A stretch of 64,000 nucleotides of DNA from Cupriavidus malaysiensis. Lineage in GTDB: Bacteria > Pseudomonadota > Gammaproteobacteria > Burkholderiales > Burkholderiaceae. The position numbers were made by a program, and so were the translations under genes. Below, one piece after another: positions 9,725 to 19,069 of the stretch. Where the stretch lies: the NCBI RefSeq assembly GCF_001854325.1, contig NZ_CP017754.1, forward strand, positions 4,154,001-4,218,000, given 5' to 3'. The notes below the pieces were generated by a model. It did not search any database and was not told the DNA's origin. It was given only the letters and a program-made list of their open reading frames with translations. The first letter of the stretch is position 1; each line of letters opens with the position of its first letter.

Positions 9725-10002
9725 CGCCAAAGTCTCTCCTGCAGGATTGGACTGCCTGTCTGCTATCGCTGACAACTGTTGCAGCAGCGAGACGATCTAT
9801 GCTGAAACGGCGCCGACATGCACACACGGTAAACTAGGCGGCCGCTCTGAGCGTTAGCAAGTAGGGCTTTGCACCGGACGTGATGCGTGCGGCACCGGGC
9901 GACCCAAAAGGGCTGCCGGCAGCCGACGCCAGCCACGCCGTTCCAGCGGGCGCCACCCGTAGTCCCAGGCCGACCGAGCCGGCCCCCGATCCGTCTTTCA
10001 CC

Positions 10003-11772
10003 ATGATGCAGCCCGCCCAATCCGCCGACAGCGACCAGGCCAAGCCGGCCCCTTCCCTCGGCTACGTCAGCCAATTGCTGACGGCTCCGCCCAACCGCTT
10101 CGACCTCGCCCTGCTGCCCATCATCCTGGCGGCCATCGTGCTGGTGGCGTTCGCCGCCAAGCAGATGAACGTGCCCTACCAGCCGGGCGAGCCGCTGGAT
10201 CTCAGCCTCGACGTCGCCTACCTGCCCTACTACCTGATGCGCACCAGCATCCGCATGCTGACGGCACTGGGCGCCTCGCTGCTGTTCTCCTTCGCCTTCG
10301 CCGCCATCGCCTCCAAGAGCCGCACGGCGGAAAAGGTCATGGTGCCGGCCCTCGACATCCTGCAGTCGATCCCGGTACTGGGCTTCCTGTCGATCACCGT
10401 GACCGGCTTCATCGCGCTGTTCCCCGGCAACCTGATCGGGGTGGAATGCGCGGCGATCTTCGCCATCTTCACTTCGCAGGCCTGGAACATGGCCTTCAGC
10501 CTGTACCAGTCCTTCCGCACCATCCCCAGCGACCTGCTGGAGGCGGCCGCCATGTTCCGCCTGTCGTCGTGGCAGCGCTTCTGGCGGCTCGAAGTGCCAT
10601 TCGCCATGCCGGGCCTGCTGTGGAACATGATGATGTCGATGTCGGGCGGCTGGTTCTTCGTGGTGGCCTCGGAAGCGATCTCCGTGTCGGGCAATGACAT
10701 CAAGCTGCCCGGCATCGGCTCCTACATTTCGCTGGCCATCCAGCAGCAGAACCTGCCGGCCATCGGCTGGGCCATCGTGGCCATGCTGATCGGCATCCTG
10801 CTCTACGATCAGTTGCTGTTCCGCCCGCTGATCGCCTGGGCCGACCGCTTCCGCTTCGAGACCCTGGCGCAGGAGAAGGAGCCGCAGTCCTGGCTGCTCG
10901 ACCTGCTGCGCCGCTCGGAATGGGTGCGCGTGCTGCTGTCGTGGACCGCCGGCCTAGCCGGCCGCACGCTGTCCTGGGGCGCCCGGCGCGGCACGCTGGC
11001 ACCGGCCTCGGCAGGCGCCAGCGGCCGCCGCCAGTGGATCGAGCGGGCCTGCAACGTGCTGATTATCGTGGCCGCCCTGCTGGCGCTCTACCGCATCCTG
11101 CACTTCGTGCGCTCCGAGGTGGGCTGGAGCGAGTTCGGCCACGTGCTGTGGCTGGGCACGCTGACCATGGTGCGGGTGATCGTGCTGATCGCGCTGGCCG
11201 CGCTGGTGTGGGTGCCGATCGGCATCCGCATCGGCATGAATCCGGCCGTGGCGCGCGTCGCCCAGCCGGTCGCGCAGTTCCTGGCCGCCTTCCCGGCCAA
11301 CCTGATGTTCCCGCTGGCGGTGGTGGTGATCGCGCGCTTCGGCCTGAACCCTGAGATCTGGCTCAGCCCGCTGATGATCTTCGGCACGCAGTGGTACATC
11401 CTCTTCAACGTGGTGGCGGGTGCCTCGGGCATTCCCACGGAGCTGCGGCTGGCGGCGCGCAATTTCGGCCTGCGCGGCTGGCTGATGTGGAAGCGCTTCC
11501 TGATCCCCGCCGTCTTCCCCAGCCTGCTGACCGGACTGGTGACCGCCGCCGGCGGCTCGTGGAATGCCAGCATCGTGTCCGAGTACGTGACCTGGGGCAA
11601 CCACACCCTGGTGGCTACCGGGCTGGGCAGCTACATTGCCGAGATGACGTCCAAGGGCGACTTCCCCCGCATCGCACTGGGCATCTGCGTGATGGCCCTG
11701 TTCGTGGTCGGCTTCAACCGCCTGCTGTGGAACCGCCTGTATCAATTGGCGCAGGAGCGCACCCGTCTATGA
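10003..11772 (+). CDS. NitT/TauT-type ABC transporter, two fused permease domains
   Basis: This 589-residue inner-membrane protein contains two binding-protein-dependent permease domains in one chain. Each has an EAA loop: EAAAMFRLSSWQRFWRLEVP-like in the first half (residues about 180-200) and ELRLAARNFGLRGWLMWKRF in the second. Around ten hydrophobic segments are visible. This fused layout occurs in nitrate/sulfonate/bicarbonate-class importers. Its stop overlaps a possible ATG of the ATPase gene. No substrate-binding protein is next to it, so the substrate is unknown. Confidence 0.88.
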   Translation: MMQPAQSADSDQAKPAPSLGYVSQLLTAPPNRFDLALLPIILAAIVLVAFAAKQMNVPYQPGEPLDLSLDVAYLPYYLMRTSIRMLTALGASLLFSFAFAAIASKSRTAEKVMVPALDILQSIPVLGFLSITVTGFIALFPGNLIGVECAAIFAIFTSQAWNMAFSLYQSFRTIPSDLLEAAAMFRLSSWQRFWRLEVPFAMPGLLWNMMMSMSGGWFFVVASEAISVSGNDIKLPGIGSYISLAIQQQNLPAIGWAIVAMLIGILLYDQLLFRPLIAWADRFRFETLAQEKEPQSWLLDLLRRSEWVRVLLSWTAGLAGRTLSWGARRGTLAPASAGASGRRQWIERACNVLIIVAALLALYRILHFVRSEVGWSEFGHVLWLGTLTMVRVIVLIALAALVWVPIGIRIGMNPAVARVAQPVAQFLAAFPANLMFPLAVVVIARFGLNPEIWLSPLMIFGTQWYILFNVVAGASGIPTELRLAARNFGLRGWLMWKRFLIPAVFPSLLTGLVTAAGGSWNASIVSEYVTWGNHTLVATGLGSYIAEMTSKGDFPRIALGICVMALFVVGFNRLLWNRLYQLAQERTRL

Positions 11773-11792
11773 CGATCGAACGAAAGGACGCC

Positions 11793-13142
11793 ATGTCCAG
11801 CAGCACCGCACCAACCGCCGCGCCCGCCGTGATCGAGCTGCGCGGCGTCTCGAAGATCTTCCGCACCGCCGACCACACCGACCGCGCCGTGCTCGAAGGC
11901 GTGGACCTGACGCTGCGCCAGGGAGAGATCGTCGCCATGCTGGGCAAGTCCGGCTCGGGCAAGTCCACCCTGCTGCGCATCATGGCCGGCCTGGTCGGCA
12001 CCGACCGCGGCGAAGTGCGCTTCCGCGGCGAGCGCCTGGCGGGCACGGCCGAAGGCATCGCCATGGTGTTCCAGTCGTTCGCGCTGTTCCCCTGGCTCAC
12101 CGTGCAGCAGAACGTGGAACTGGGCCTGGAGGCCCAGGGTGTCGACAAGGAGGAGCGCACCCGCCGCGCCGAAGCGGCGATCGACATGATCGGCCTGTCC
12201 GGCTTCAACAGCGCGCTGCCGCGCGAGCTGTCCGGCGGCATGCGCCAGCGCGTCGGCATCGCCCGCGCCATGGTGACCGAGCCCGACCTGCTGCTGATGG
12301 ACGAAGCCTTCTCGGCGCTGGACGTGCTGACCGGCGAGACCCTGCGCGACGAGATGCTCGACCTGTGGGAAGACGGCCGCACCAACATCAAGTGCATCCT
12401 GATCGTCTCGCACAATATCGAGGAAGCGGTGATGATGGCCGACCGCATCGTCATCCTGTCGAGCGACCCGGGCCGCATCCGCGCCGAGGTGCGCGTGCCC
12501 TTCGCGCGCCCGCGCAACCGCGACTCGACCCAGGTGCGCGCGCTGATCGACGAGGTCTACGCGCTGATGACCTCGCCCGCGGCACTGGGTCCACGCGTGC
12601 CCGCGCTGGCGGCCGCCTCGCAGATCGGCTACCGCCTGCCGGATGCCGACATCAGCCAGATGGAGGCCATTCTCGACCTGCTGTGCGAGTCGCCCTTCTT
12701 CGGCCGCGCCGACCTGCCCCACCTGGCCGACGAAGCAGGCCTCACCGACGACGAACTGCTGCCCGCCTGCGAAGCGCTGCAACTGGTGCAGCTGGCCACC
12801 ATCGAGCGCGGCGACATCATCGCCACCCCGCTCGGGCGCACCTACTACGAGACCGAGCCGCCCGAGCGCAAGGTGCTGTTCGGCAAGCAGCTGCTGGAAC
12901 ACGTGGCGCTGGCCGCGCACATCCGCCGCGAGCTGGAGGAAACCGAGGACGGCGAGATCGGCGAAGAGCACGTGCTGCGCGAGCTGGAGGCCTACCTGAA
13001 GCCCGACGAAGCCGAGCGCGTGCTGACCCTCGCCATCGAATGGGGCCGCTACGGCGAGATCTACGAATACAGCTACAACAGCGGCATGCTGACGCTGCCG
13101 CGCGAAGAACAGGCCGAGGGCACGGCAGGCGGGGAAGGCTAG
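11793..13142 (+). CDS. ABC transporter ATP-binding protein with AAA-associated C-terminal domain
   Basis: This is the ATPase partner of the fused permease. Walker A is GKSGSGKST (residues 51-59), the Q-loop is VFQSFALFPW, the signature is LSGGMRQRVG, and Walker B is LLLMDEAFSALD. After about residue 260 comes a winged-helix-like extension (the AAA-associated C-terminal domain known from NitT-type ATPases), so the total of 449 residues is long for an ABC ATPase. AAGGA lies 5 bases before the ATG at 11793; an alternative ATG at 11769 overlaps the permease stop. Confidence 0.9.
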   Translation: MSSSTAPTAAPAVIELRGVSKIFRTADHTDRAVLEGVDLTLRQGEIVAMLGKSGSGKSTLLRIMAGLVGTDRGEVRFRGERLAGTAEGIAMVFQSFALFPWLTVQQNVELGLEAQGVDKEERTRRAEAAIDMIGLSGFNSALPRELSGGMRQRVGIARAMVTEPDLLLMDEAFSALDVLTGETLRDEMLDLWEDGRTNIKCILIVSHNIEEAVMMADRIVILSSDPGRIRAEVRVPFARPRNRDSTQVRALIDEVYALMTSPAALGPRVPALAAASQIGYRLPDADISQMEAILDLLCESPFFGRADLPHLADEAGLTDDELLPACEALQLVQLATIERGDIIATPLGRTYYETEPPERKVLFGKQLLEHVALAAHIRRELEETEDGEIGEEHVLRELEAYLKPDEAERVLTLAIEWGRYGEIYEYSYNSGMLTLPREEQAEGTAGGEG

Positions 13143-13216
13143 TCCACTGAATCATTGAAATGGGAGGGGAAAGACATGGCAGGCACCGACCGATTTCAGC
13201 GATTCAGTGGACTAGC
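13138..13216. terminator. Large two-stage inverted repeat overlapping the ATPase stop codon
   Basis: A perfect 16-bp arm (13138-13153) pairs with 13201-13216. Inside it, after a 2x2 internal loop, TGAAAT (13156-13161) pairs with ATTTCA (13193-13198). The ATPase stop TAG is in the left arm. There is no T-tract, so it may act as a Rho-aided terminator or mRNA 3' stabiliser; origin from a mobile palindromic element is also possible. Confidence 0.6.
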
Positions 13217-13596
13217 GGCCGACCGGCGCCGCGCACGGAGCATGCGTCGCGCGCTCACGCCGGGGCGTGCATAGCCTGGTGTGAATTTGACAGCCCGCGC
13301 TCCCGGCGAGCGCCTGCCCTCTCCCCCGGCCCCTCTCCCGCAAGCGGGAGAGGGGCGCGAACCGGCGCGGTACGAATCCTGTCGTGCGGAACAAAGCCAC
13401 CAGGATGCGCCAACACCAATCGCCAAGCATAGTGTCCTGGCTCCCTCTCCCCGCATGGGGAGAGGGCGGGGGTGAGGGGTGGTCTAGCAAGGCGCCACAT
13501 CCAGCGAAGCCCTCGGTGCGATCCAGCACGCCGCCGCCCACACAAGGCCAACGGTGTGATCCCGCCCGCCAGGCCGGCAACAAGCCAGCCCCCCCC
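13217..13596. repeat. Gene-free spacer with two oppositely oriented palindromic GC repeats
   Basis: Between the ABC operon and the convergent FUSC gene no ORF is convincing. Two copies of a similar element lie in opposite orientation. The first has a 13-bp perfect stem (13329-13341 with 13344-13356, loop AA). The second has a 10-bp stem CCCTCTCCCC (13443-13452 with 13457-13466). Such CT/GA-rich palindromes are dispersed REP-like repeats in many beta-proteobacteria. Confidence 0.6.
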
Positions 13597-15951
13597 TCAC
13601 TCCTCCACCCGCACCGCCCTCCCGATCGCCCCGGTACGCAGCGCGATCTTGGCGGCGTCCTCGCGCAGCGCGCGCAGGCGGCGCTCCAGCTGGGCGTTGG
13701 TACTGCGTCCGCCGGCGCCGTTCGCGGCAATGCTGGCCGCCGCCAGCTCGCCGGACGCGGCGGCCTGCACCAGCACGTCGGCGCGGCGGCGGTCGGCCGA
13801 GTCGGCCACGCGTGCGCGGCGCGCGCTGGCGTCTTCCTCGCCGGACTGCGTTTCGGCCACGGCCGCCGCGGGAGCCGGCATGGTGGCGCCGCCGGCCTGG
13901 GCGGCCGCCTCGGGCAGGCCCGTCGGTGGCGGACGCAGGAAGCCGACCCCGCGTCCGCCGGCGCGCTCGCCCGCCAGCAGGCGCTCGCGGGCAAGGTCCA
14001 GGCTGCGCACGGCCGCGTCAGTGGCCTGTTCGATGGCAGCCTCGGCCGCCGGCAGTTCCAGCTCCTGGTAGTGCTGGCGCACCTGGATGCGCACCGCGGC
14101 GACGTGCGCGGCCACCAGGTAGTTCTGCACGATGAAGCGGTTCAGGTTGTCGACCGCGCGATGCCGGCTCTTGGGCTCGTCCTGCATGCGCTGGAAGGCG
14201 GAGATCAGTCCCGACAGGCTGTCCATGAACTGCTTTCGCTGCACGCGGTAGGCGAAGTCGTCCTTGGCGCGCCGCAACAGCAGGTCGCGCGTGGCGAGGA
14301 TGTAGCGCCGGTTGGCCTGCAGCACGTTTTCCACCAGCTTGGGAATGGCGCGGTACTCCCAGCTCGGCAGGACAAAGGAGAAGGCCGAGGCGATCAGCCC
14401 GCCGATCACCGTGTCGATCAACCGCTCGCCCGCCACCGTGGGACTGTCGGGCAGCAACAGCTTGAACTGGATCAGCACCTGCACGCAGGCGGCGATCGCC
14501 GTGTAGCGGTACTTGATGGTGGAAAAGGCGGCACTGGCCACCAGCGCGGCGAACAGTACCGCCAGCAACAGCAGCGGCTGGTGCACCACCTTGAGTATGC
14601 CCAGCGAGATCACGCAGCCGATCAGCGTACCGATCACGCGATCGTTGTAGCGCTGCTTGGTCAGGCTGAAGTTGGGCTTCAGGATGACGATGATGGTCAG
14701 CAGGATCCAGTAGCTGTGCGAGGCATAGGGCACGTGGTCCGCCACCCATAGCCCGACCGCCACGGCCAGCGAGATACGCACCGCATAGCGGAAGCCGGGC
14801 GAGCGCCAGCGCAGGTTGTCGACCAGCACGCCCAGCTCATACCTCTGCCGGGTCAGGAAAGGTGTCATGTCGGGCCCGGGCAGCACCTTGCTCGGCTCCA
14901 CCGGCGTGCGCGAGGCCTCGTGCAGCTGCTCCACCAGGGCGATGGCGCCGCGGATCATCTCCAGCGTATCGGCCAGCGCGGTCAATGCGGCCGGCTTGAT
15001 ATGGTGGTGGCGCAGCTGGGCGATCTCCTCCTCCACCGAGCGCAGCACCTGGCGGTATTCCACCGTGGCGTAGGACGGCCGGCCGCGCGTGACCTCGTAG
15101 GCGATGCCCGCCAGGTCCTCGCTCATCAGCAGCACCAGGCGGCGCAGGTGGTCCAGCACCGGTGTGCCGCCGAAGGTGTGGCGCAGCAGCGGATAGTCGG
15201 TATTGGTCGACAGCATGTACTCGTACAGGTCGAGCATGCGCAGGTGCACCTGCACCAGCAGGCCGTCGTAGGGCGTGCGATTGCCGCGCAGCACCAGGTC
15301 GCGCGCGGCCTGCTGGCGCTCGGCCACTACGATCTGCTGCCGCACCAGCTGGCTGAAGCAGGCCTCGTAATCGGTGCCGGCATCGTAGAAGGCCGCCTTG
15401 AGTTCGAGATAGGACGCCATCTCGTAGAGCGACTCGGCCAGGATCTGCTGCTTGGTCCGCCGCGCCATGGCCCAGCTCACCGCCATCGAGTACGCCGTGT
15501 AGGCCAGCCCGCCCAGGCCGAACAGGCCGGCGTGCTCCAGCGCGCGCCGCACCACGAAGTCCTCGTTGATGGTCATTGTCATGACGAACAGCGCCGAGAA
15601 CTGCAGCGGCATGGTCTTGTTGCCGTACACCGTCATCATGCCGGCCAGGAAGGTGACCAGCACCAGCACGAAGGGCATCACGCGCGGGAACGGCGTGGCC
15701 AGCGCGACCACCAGCGTCACCGCGGTGCACAGCAGCACGCTGGCGATCATCTCGTTGAACTTGTGGTTCAACGGACTGGGCAGGTCCATCAGGCTGGTGC
15801 ACAGCGCGCCGATCGACACCACCATCGCGGTCGGCATGTCGGTGAACTGCAGCGCGACCAGGGTGGCCCCGATCACCCCCGTGGCAGAACGCAGGCCGCG
15901 ATAGACATAGTGCGAATAGATGAAGGTACGGGTGTCGTGCGCGTATTGCAT
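13597..15951 (-). CDS. FUSC-family (YccS-like) inner-membrane protein
   Basis: The 784-residue protein has two blocks of hydrophobic helices (about residues 20-170 and 395-500), each followed by a long cytoplasmic helical region. This is the layout of the FUSC/YccS/aromatic-acid-exporter superfamily. The C-terminal about 80 residues are Ala/Gly-rich low complexity. Members are linked to efflux of aromatic acids or fusaric acid, but YccS-like members have no defined substrate. The gene is single and 90 bases upstream of the M61 peptidase on the same strand. Confidence 0.85.
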   Translation of the reverse strand: MQYAHDTRTFIYSHYVYRGLRSATGVIGATLVALQFTDMPTAMVVSIGALCTSLMDLPSPLNHKFNEMIASVLLCTAVTLVVALATPFPRVMPFVLVLVTFLAGMMTVYGNKTMPLQFSALFVMTMTINEDFVVRRALEHAGLFGLGGLAYTAYSMAVSWAMARRTKQQILAESLYEMASYLELKAAFYDAGTDYEACFSQLVRQQIVVAERQQAARDLVLRGNRTPYDGLLVQVHLRMLDLYEYMLSTNTDYPLLRHTFGGTPVLDHLRRLVLLMSEDLAGIAYEVTRGRPSYATVEYRQVLRSVEEEIAQLRHHHIKPAALTALADTLEMIRGAIALVEQLHEASRTPVEPSKVLPGPDMTPFLTRQRYELGVLVDNLRWRSPGFRYAVRISLAVAVGLWVADHVPYASHSYWILLTIIVILKPNFSLTKQRYNDRVIGTLIGCVISLGILKVVHQPLLLLAVLFAALVASAAFSTIKYRYTAIAACVQVLIQFKLLLPDSPTVAGERLIDTVIGGLIASAFSFVLPSWEYRAIPKLVENVLQANRRYILATRDLLLRRAKDDFAYRVQRKQFMDSLSGLISAFQRMQDEPKSRHRAVDNLNRFIVQNYLVAAHVAAVRIQVRQHYQELELPAAEAAIEQATDAAVRSLDLARERLLAGERAGGRGVGFLRPPPTGLPEAAAQAGGATMPAPAAAVAETQSGEEDASARRARVADSADRRRADVLVQAAASGELAAASIAANGAGGRSTNAQLERRLRALREDAAKIALRTGAIGRAVRVEE

Positions 15952-16041
15952 AGGCCTGCATCAATCCGATCCGGTCGGCGCGACCACGAGGACGCCGCCG
16001 CCATACTGCCGGCGCCGCCGCGCGGCGGCGCCGTGTCTCCC

Positions 16042-17856
16042 TTATTGTCCCAGCCAGCGCGCGCGTGCGGCCTGCTTGCCCGCGGCCAGCGACAGCCGGT
16101 ACTGCGTGGCCGGTTCGCGCGCGAACGCCAGCGGCAGGCACATCAGCTCGTCGCGGCGGAACACGTGCAGTTCGGCGCGGTCGCCGGGGCGGTAGCGGCC
16201 CAGCAGCTTGTCGAGCTGGCCGGGCGCGACACGCAGGCCGTCCACCGCCGCCAGCAGGTCACCGGCCGACAGGCCGGCCGCCTGCCCGGCCCCGCCGTCC
16301 AGCACCTGGGTCACGCGCACCCAGCCGTCTTCGCTCTTGCTCTTGATGCCCAGCGCCGCGCCGGCCTCGGGCTTCTGCGCCTGCACGCCCACGCCGATGG
16401 CCTTCAGCAGCGGCGCCAGCGGCAGCTCGGCGGTGCCCTCGGTGAAGCTGCGCAGCGGCGCGCCCAGGCGCAGGCCGGTGACCTCGTCGAACAAGGCATG
16501 GACCTCGGCCTCGGTGACGCCTCGCTGCGTCGTGCCGGCCGCGTAGAAGTCGCGGCCGTAGCGCTGCCACAGCGCGCGCATCACATCGTCGAGCGAGCGC
16601 CGCCCGCGCGTGCGCTGGCGGATGGTGAGATCGAGCGCCAGCGCCACCAGCGAGCCCTTGGTGTAGTAGCTGACGATGGCGTTGGGCGCGTTCTCGTCCT
16701 GGCGGTAGTACTTGGTCCAGGCATCGAAGGAGCTCTCGGCCACGCTCTGCTTGGTGCGGCCGCTGCCACGCAGCACGCCGTTCCAGGTCTTGCCCAGCAT
16801 CTCCACGTACTGCGCCTCGGTGACGCAGCCCGAGCGCACCAGCATCAGGTCGTCGTAGTAGCTGGTGAAACCCTCGAACAGCCACAGCAGCGGCGTGTAG
16901 CTCTCCTCGCGCAGCCGGTACGGCACGAAGGCGGCCGGCTTGATGCGCTTGACGTTCCAGGTATGGAAGTACTCGTGGCTGCACAGTCCCAGGAAGGTGC
17001 GGTAGCCTTCGCCGGCATCCGCCTTGCCGAGCGACGGCAGGTCCGCGCGCGCGCACATCAGCGCGGTGCTGGCGCGATGCTCCAGGCCGCCGTAGCCGTC
17101 GGTGGTCACCATGGTCATGAAGACATAGCGACGGTTGCTGTCGAGGAAGGGCGCACGCTGTGTCTTCGGCTCGAACAGGCGGATCTGCGCCTCGCAGATG
17201 CGCTTGAGGTCGCGGCACACGCGTTCCAGGTCGAGCTGGGGCACGCGCCCGGTGACGACCACGTCATGCTGGGCGCCGCAGGCCTTGAAGCTGCCCAGCG
17301 CGAAGGTGCCCATCTCGACCGGGTGGTCGATCAGCTCGTCGTAGCCGGCAGCTTCGTAGCGGCCGAAGCCGTAGCGCTTGGCGCCCTCGCGGCCGCGGGC
17401 CTCGCGCAGCGCGGTGGCCACGCGCCAGCCGCCATAGGCCTCGCCCTCGGGCGGGAAGATGTCGACCGTGCAGGGTCTCTCGGCCTGGCCCTCGACGCAC
17501 AGGAAGACCGAGCTGCCGTTGAAGAAGCCGTGCGTCTGGTCGAGGTGGGCGGCACGCACCGACAGGTCCCAGGCATAGACCTCGTAGCGCAGCGTCAGCG
17601 GGCCGGCGCCGGCCTCGAGCGGCGCGGCCTGCCAGGTCTGCTTGTCCAGCTTGTGCAGGATCACGGCACGGCCGCCGCACTCGGCGCGGACGCGGCCGAT
17701 GTTGCGGGCGAACTCGCGGATCATGTAGCTGCCCGGGATCCAGGCCGGCAGGAAGAAGCGCTGGCCGGCGGGATCGGGGGCATCGACCGTGACGGTCACG
17801 GCGAACAGGTGCGCGTGCGGCGCGAGCGGGGCGATGGCGTAGCGGATGGGCGTCAT
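16042..17856 (-). CDS. M61-family glycyl aminopeptidase with PDZ domain
   Basis: M61 peptidases are zinc metallopeptidases that prefer N-terminal Gly (and Ala). From the ATG at 17856 the product has 604 residues. The zinc motif HEYFH is at 294-298, followed by TWNVKRIKP and the third-ligand region LLWLFEGFTSYYDDL. The C-terminal part (about 490-590) is a PDZ domain (GVGVQAQ, DGGAGQAAGLSAGDLLAAVDG). No signal peptide is visible. The upstream Ala/Gly-rich open frame continuing to 18798 is shadow sequence, not part of the protein. Confidence 0.92.
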   Translation of the reverse strand: MTPIRYAIAPLAPHAHLFAVTVTVDAPDPAGQRFFLPAWIPGSYMIREFARNIGRVRAECGGRAVILHKLDKQTWQAAPLEAGAGPLTLRYEVYAWDLSVRAAHLDQTHGFFNGSSVFLCVEGQAERPCTVDIFPPEGEAYGGWRVATALREARGREGAKRYGFGRYEAAGYDELIDHPVEMGTFALGSFKACGAQHDVVVTGRVPQLDLERVCRDLKRICEAQIRLFEPKTQRAPFLDSNRRYVFMTMVTTDGYGGLEHRASTALMCARADLPSLGKADAGEGYRTFLGLCSHEYFHTWNVKRIKPAAFVPYRLREESYTPLLWLFEGFTSYYDDLMLVRSGCVTEAQYVEMLGKTWNGVLRGSGRTKQSVAESSFDAWTKYYRQDENAPNAIVSYYTKGSLVALALDLTIRQRTRGRRSLDDVMRALWQRYGRDFYAAGTTQRGVTEAEVHALFDEVTGLRLGAPLRSFTEGTAELPLAPLLKAIGVGVQAQKPEAGAALGIKSKSEDGWVRVTQVLDGGAGQAAGLSAGDLLAAVDGLRVAPGQLDKLLGRYRPGDRAELHVFRRDELMCLPLAFAREPATQYRLSLAAGKQAARARWLGQ

Positions 17857-17972
17857 GGCAAAGATTGTAGCGCCGGGCGCGGCGTGGCCAGCGCAGGGAG
17901 CCGGCACCGGGCGCCGGCACGCAGGAAGGCACGCAGCGCAGCCCGTACCGGGCGGCTGCGCCGCAGCCGGGC

Positions 17973-18974
17973 TCAGGCGTTGACGTCGACCACCACGCGG
18001 CCGCGCATGCCGCCTTCGACGATGCGGCGGCCGGCCTCGATCGCCTCGTCCAGCCGGATCTCGCGCGTGATGGCGCGCAGCCGGTCCGGTGCCAGGTCCT
18101 GTGCCAGCCGTGCCCACGCGCGCTCGCGCAACGCCATCGGCGCCATCACGCTGTCGACACCGGCCAGCGTCACGCCGCGCAGGATGAAGGGGGCCACGCT
18201 GGCGGGGAAGTCCATGCCCTGCGCCAGCCCGCAGGCCGTGACCACGCCGCCGTAGCGCACCTGGGCGCAGGCGTTGGCCAGCGTGTGCGAACCGACCGCA
18301 TCGACCACCGCGGCCCAGCGCTCCTTCTGCAGCGGCTTGCCGGGCGCGCCCAGCTCGGCGCGGTCGATCACCTCGGCGGCGCCGAGGCCCTTCAGGAAGT
18401 CCGCCTCGGCCGCCTTGCCGGTGGAGGCCGTCACGCGGTAGCCGAGCTGCGCCAGGATGGCGATGGCCACCGAGCCGACGCCGCCCGAGGCGCCGGTCAC
18501 CAGCACGTCGCCGTCGCCGGGCCGCACCGGCCCATTCATGCCGCCGCGCTCCAGCGCCAGTACCGACAGCATGGCGGTATAGCCGGCCGTGCCGATGGCC
18601 ATGGCCTGGCTGGCGCTGAAGGCCTGCGGCAGGCGCACCAGCCAGTCGCCCTTCAGGCGCGCCCGCTGCGCCAGGCAGCCCCAGTGCGCCTCGCCCACGC
18701 CGAAGCCGTTGAGGATCACCTTGTCGCCGGCGCGCCAGCGCGGATGGCTGGATTCGAGCACGGTGCCGGCACCGTCGATGCCGGCCACCATCGGCCACTT
18801 GCGTACCACCGGCGCGCGTCCGGTGATGGCCAGGCCGTCCTTGTAGTTGATAGTGGAATAGTCGACGGCAACCAGCACATCGCCGTCGGCGGGAAGCTGT
18901 GCCGTCTCCAGCTCGGCGATCTCGGCACGGGTGGCGCCATCGGCCTGGGTCAGCAGCAGGGCTCGGAAGGTCAT
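17973..18974 (-). CDS. acuI: Acrylyl-CoA reductase (AcuI/YhdH family, MDR superfamily)
   Basis: AcuI/YhdH enzymes are NADPH-dependent medium-chain reductases that reduce acryloyl-CoA to propionyl-CoA, detoxifying acrylate intermediates. The 333 residues match the family length. Typical segments are DYSTINYKDGLAITG, MVAGIDGAGTV, NGFGVGE, the nucleotide-binding GASGGVGSVAIAIL, and GLAQGMDFPASVAPFILRGVTLAGVDSV. No structural zinc-binding cysteines are present, as expected. The start at 18974 gives MTFRALLL. Confidence 0.92.
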   Translation of the reverse strand: MTFRALLLTQADGATRAEIAELETAQLPADGDVLVAVDYSTINYKDGLAITGRAPVVRKWPMVAGIDGAGTVLESSHPRWRAGDKVILNGFGVGEAHWGCLAQRARLKGDWLVRLPQAFSASQAMAIGTAGYTAMLSVLALERGGMNGPVRPGDGDVLVTGASGGVGSVAIAILAQLGYRVTASTGKAAEADFLKGLGAAEVIDRAELGAPGKPLQKERWAAVVDAVGSHTLANACAQVRYGGVVTACGLAQGMDFPASVAPFILRGVTLAGVDSVMAPMALRERAWARLAQDLAPDRLRAITREIRLDEAIEAGRRIVEGGMRGRVVVDVNA

Positions 18975-19069
18975 GGTGTCTCCTCTTCGGGATTGTAGTG
19001 AGCGAGCGGCGCGGCCACGGGCGATGCCCGTGCCGCGCGCTCCGGCCGGGACACCGCCGGCGGCCGGGC

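Noticed and set aside
9784..10002. Possible guanidine (ykkC-type) riboswitch before the ABC transporter
   Set aside because: Some GC-rich pairs and a GCACCGG...CACCGGG repeat are present, but the conserved ykkC or mini-ykkC motifs (AGGGTTCCG, ACGR pairs) are not matched.
14920..18255. Very long plus-strand open frame (1111 codons) across the FUSC and M61 genes
   Set aside because: It is antisense to two well-supported genes, and its translation is Arg/His/Gln/Gly-rich low complexity. Long antisense frames are expected at this GC content.
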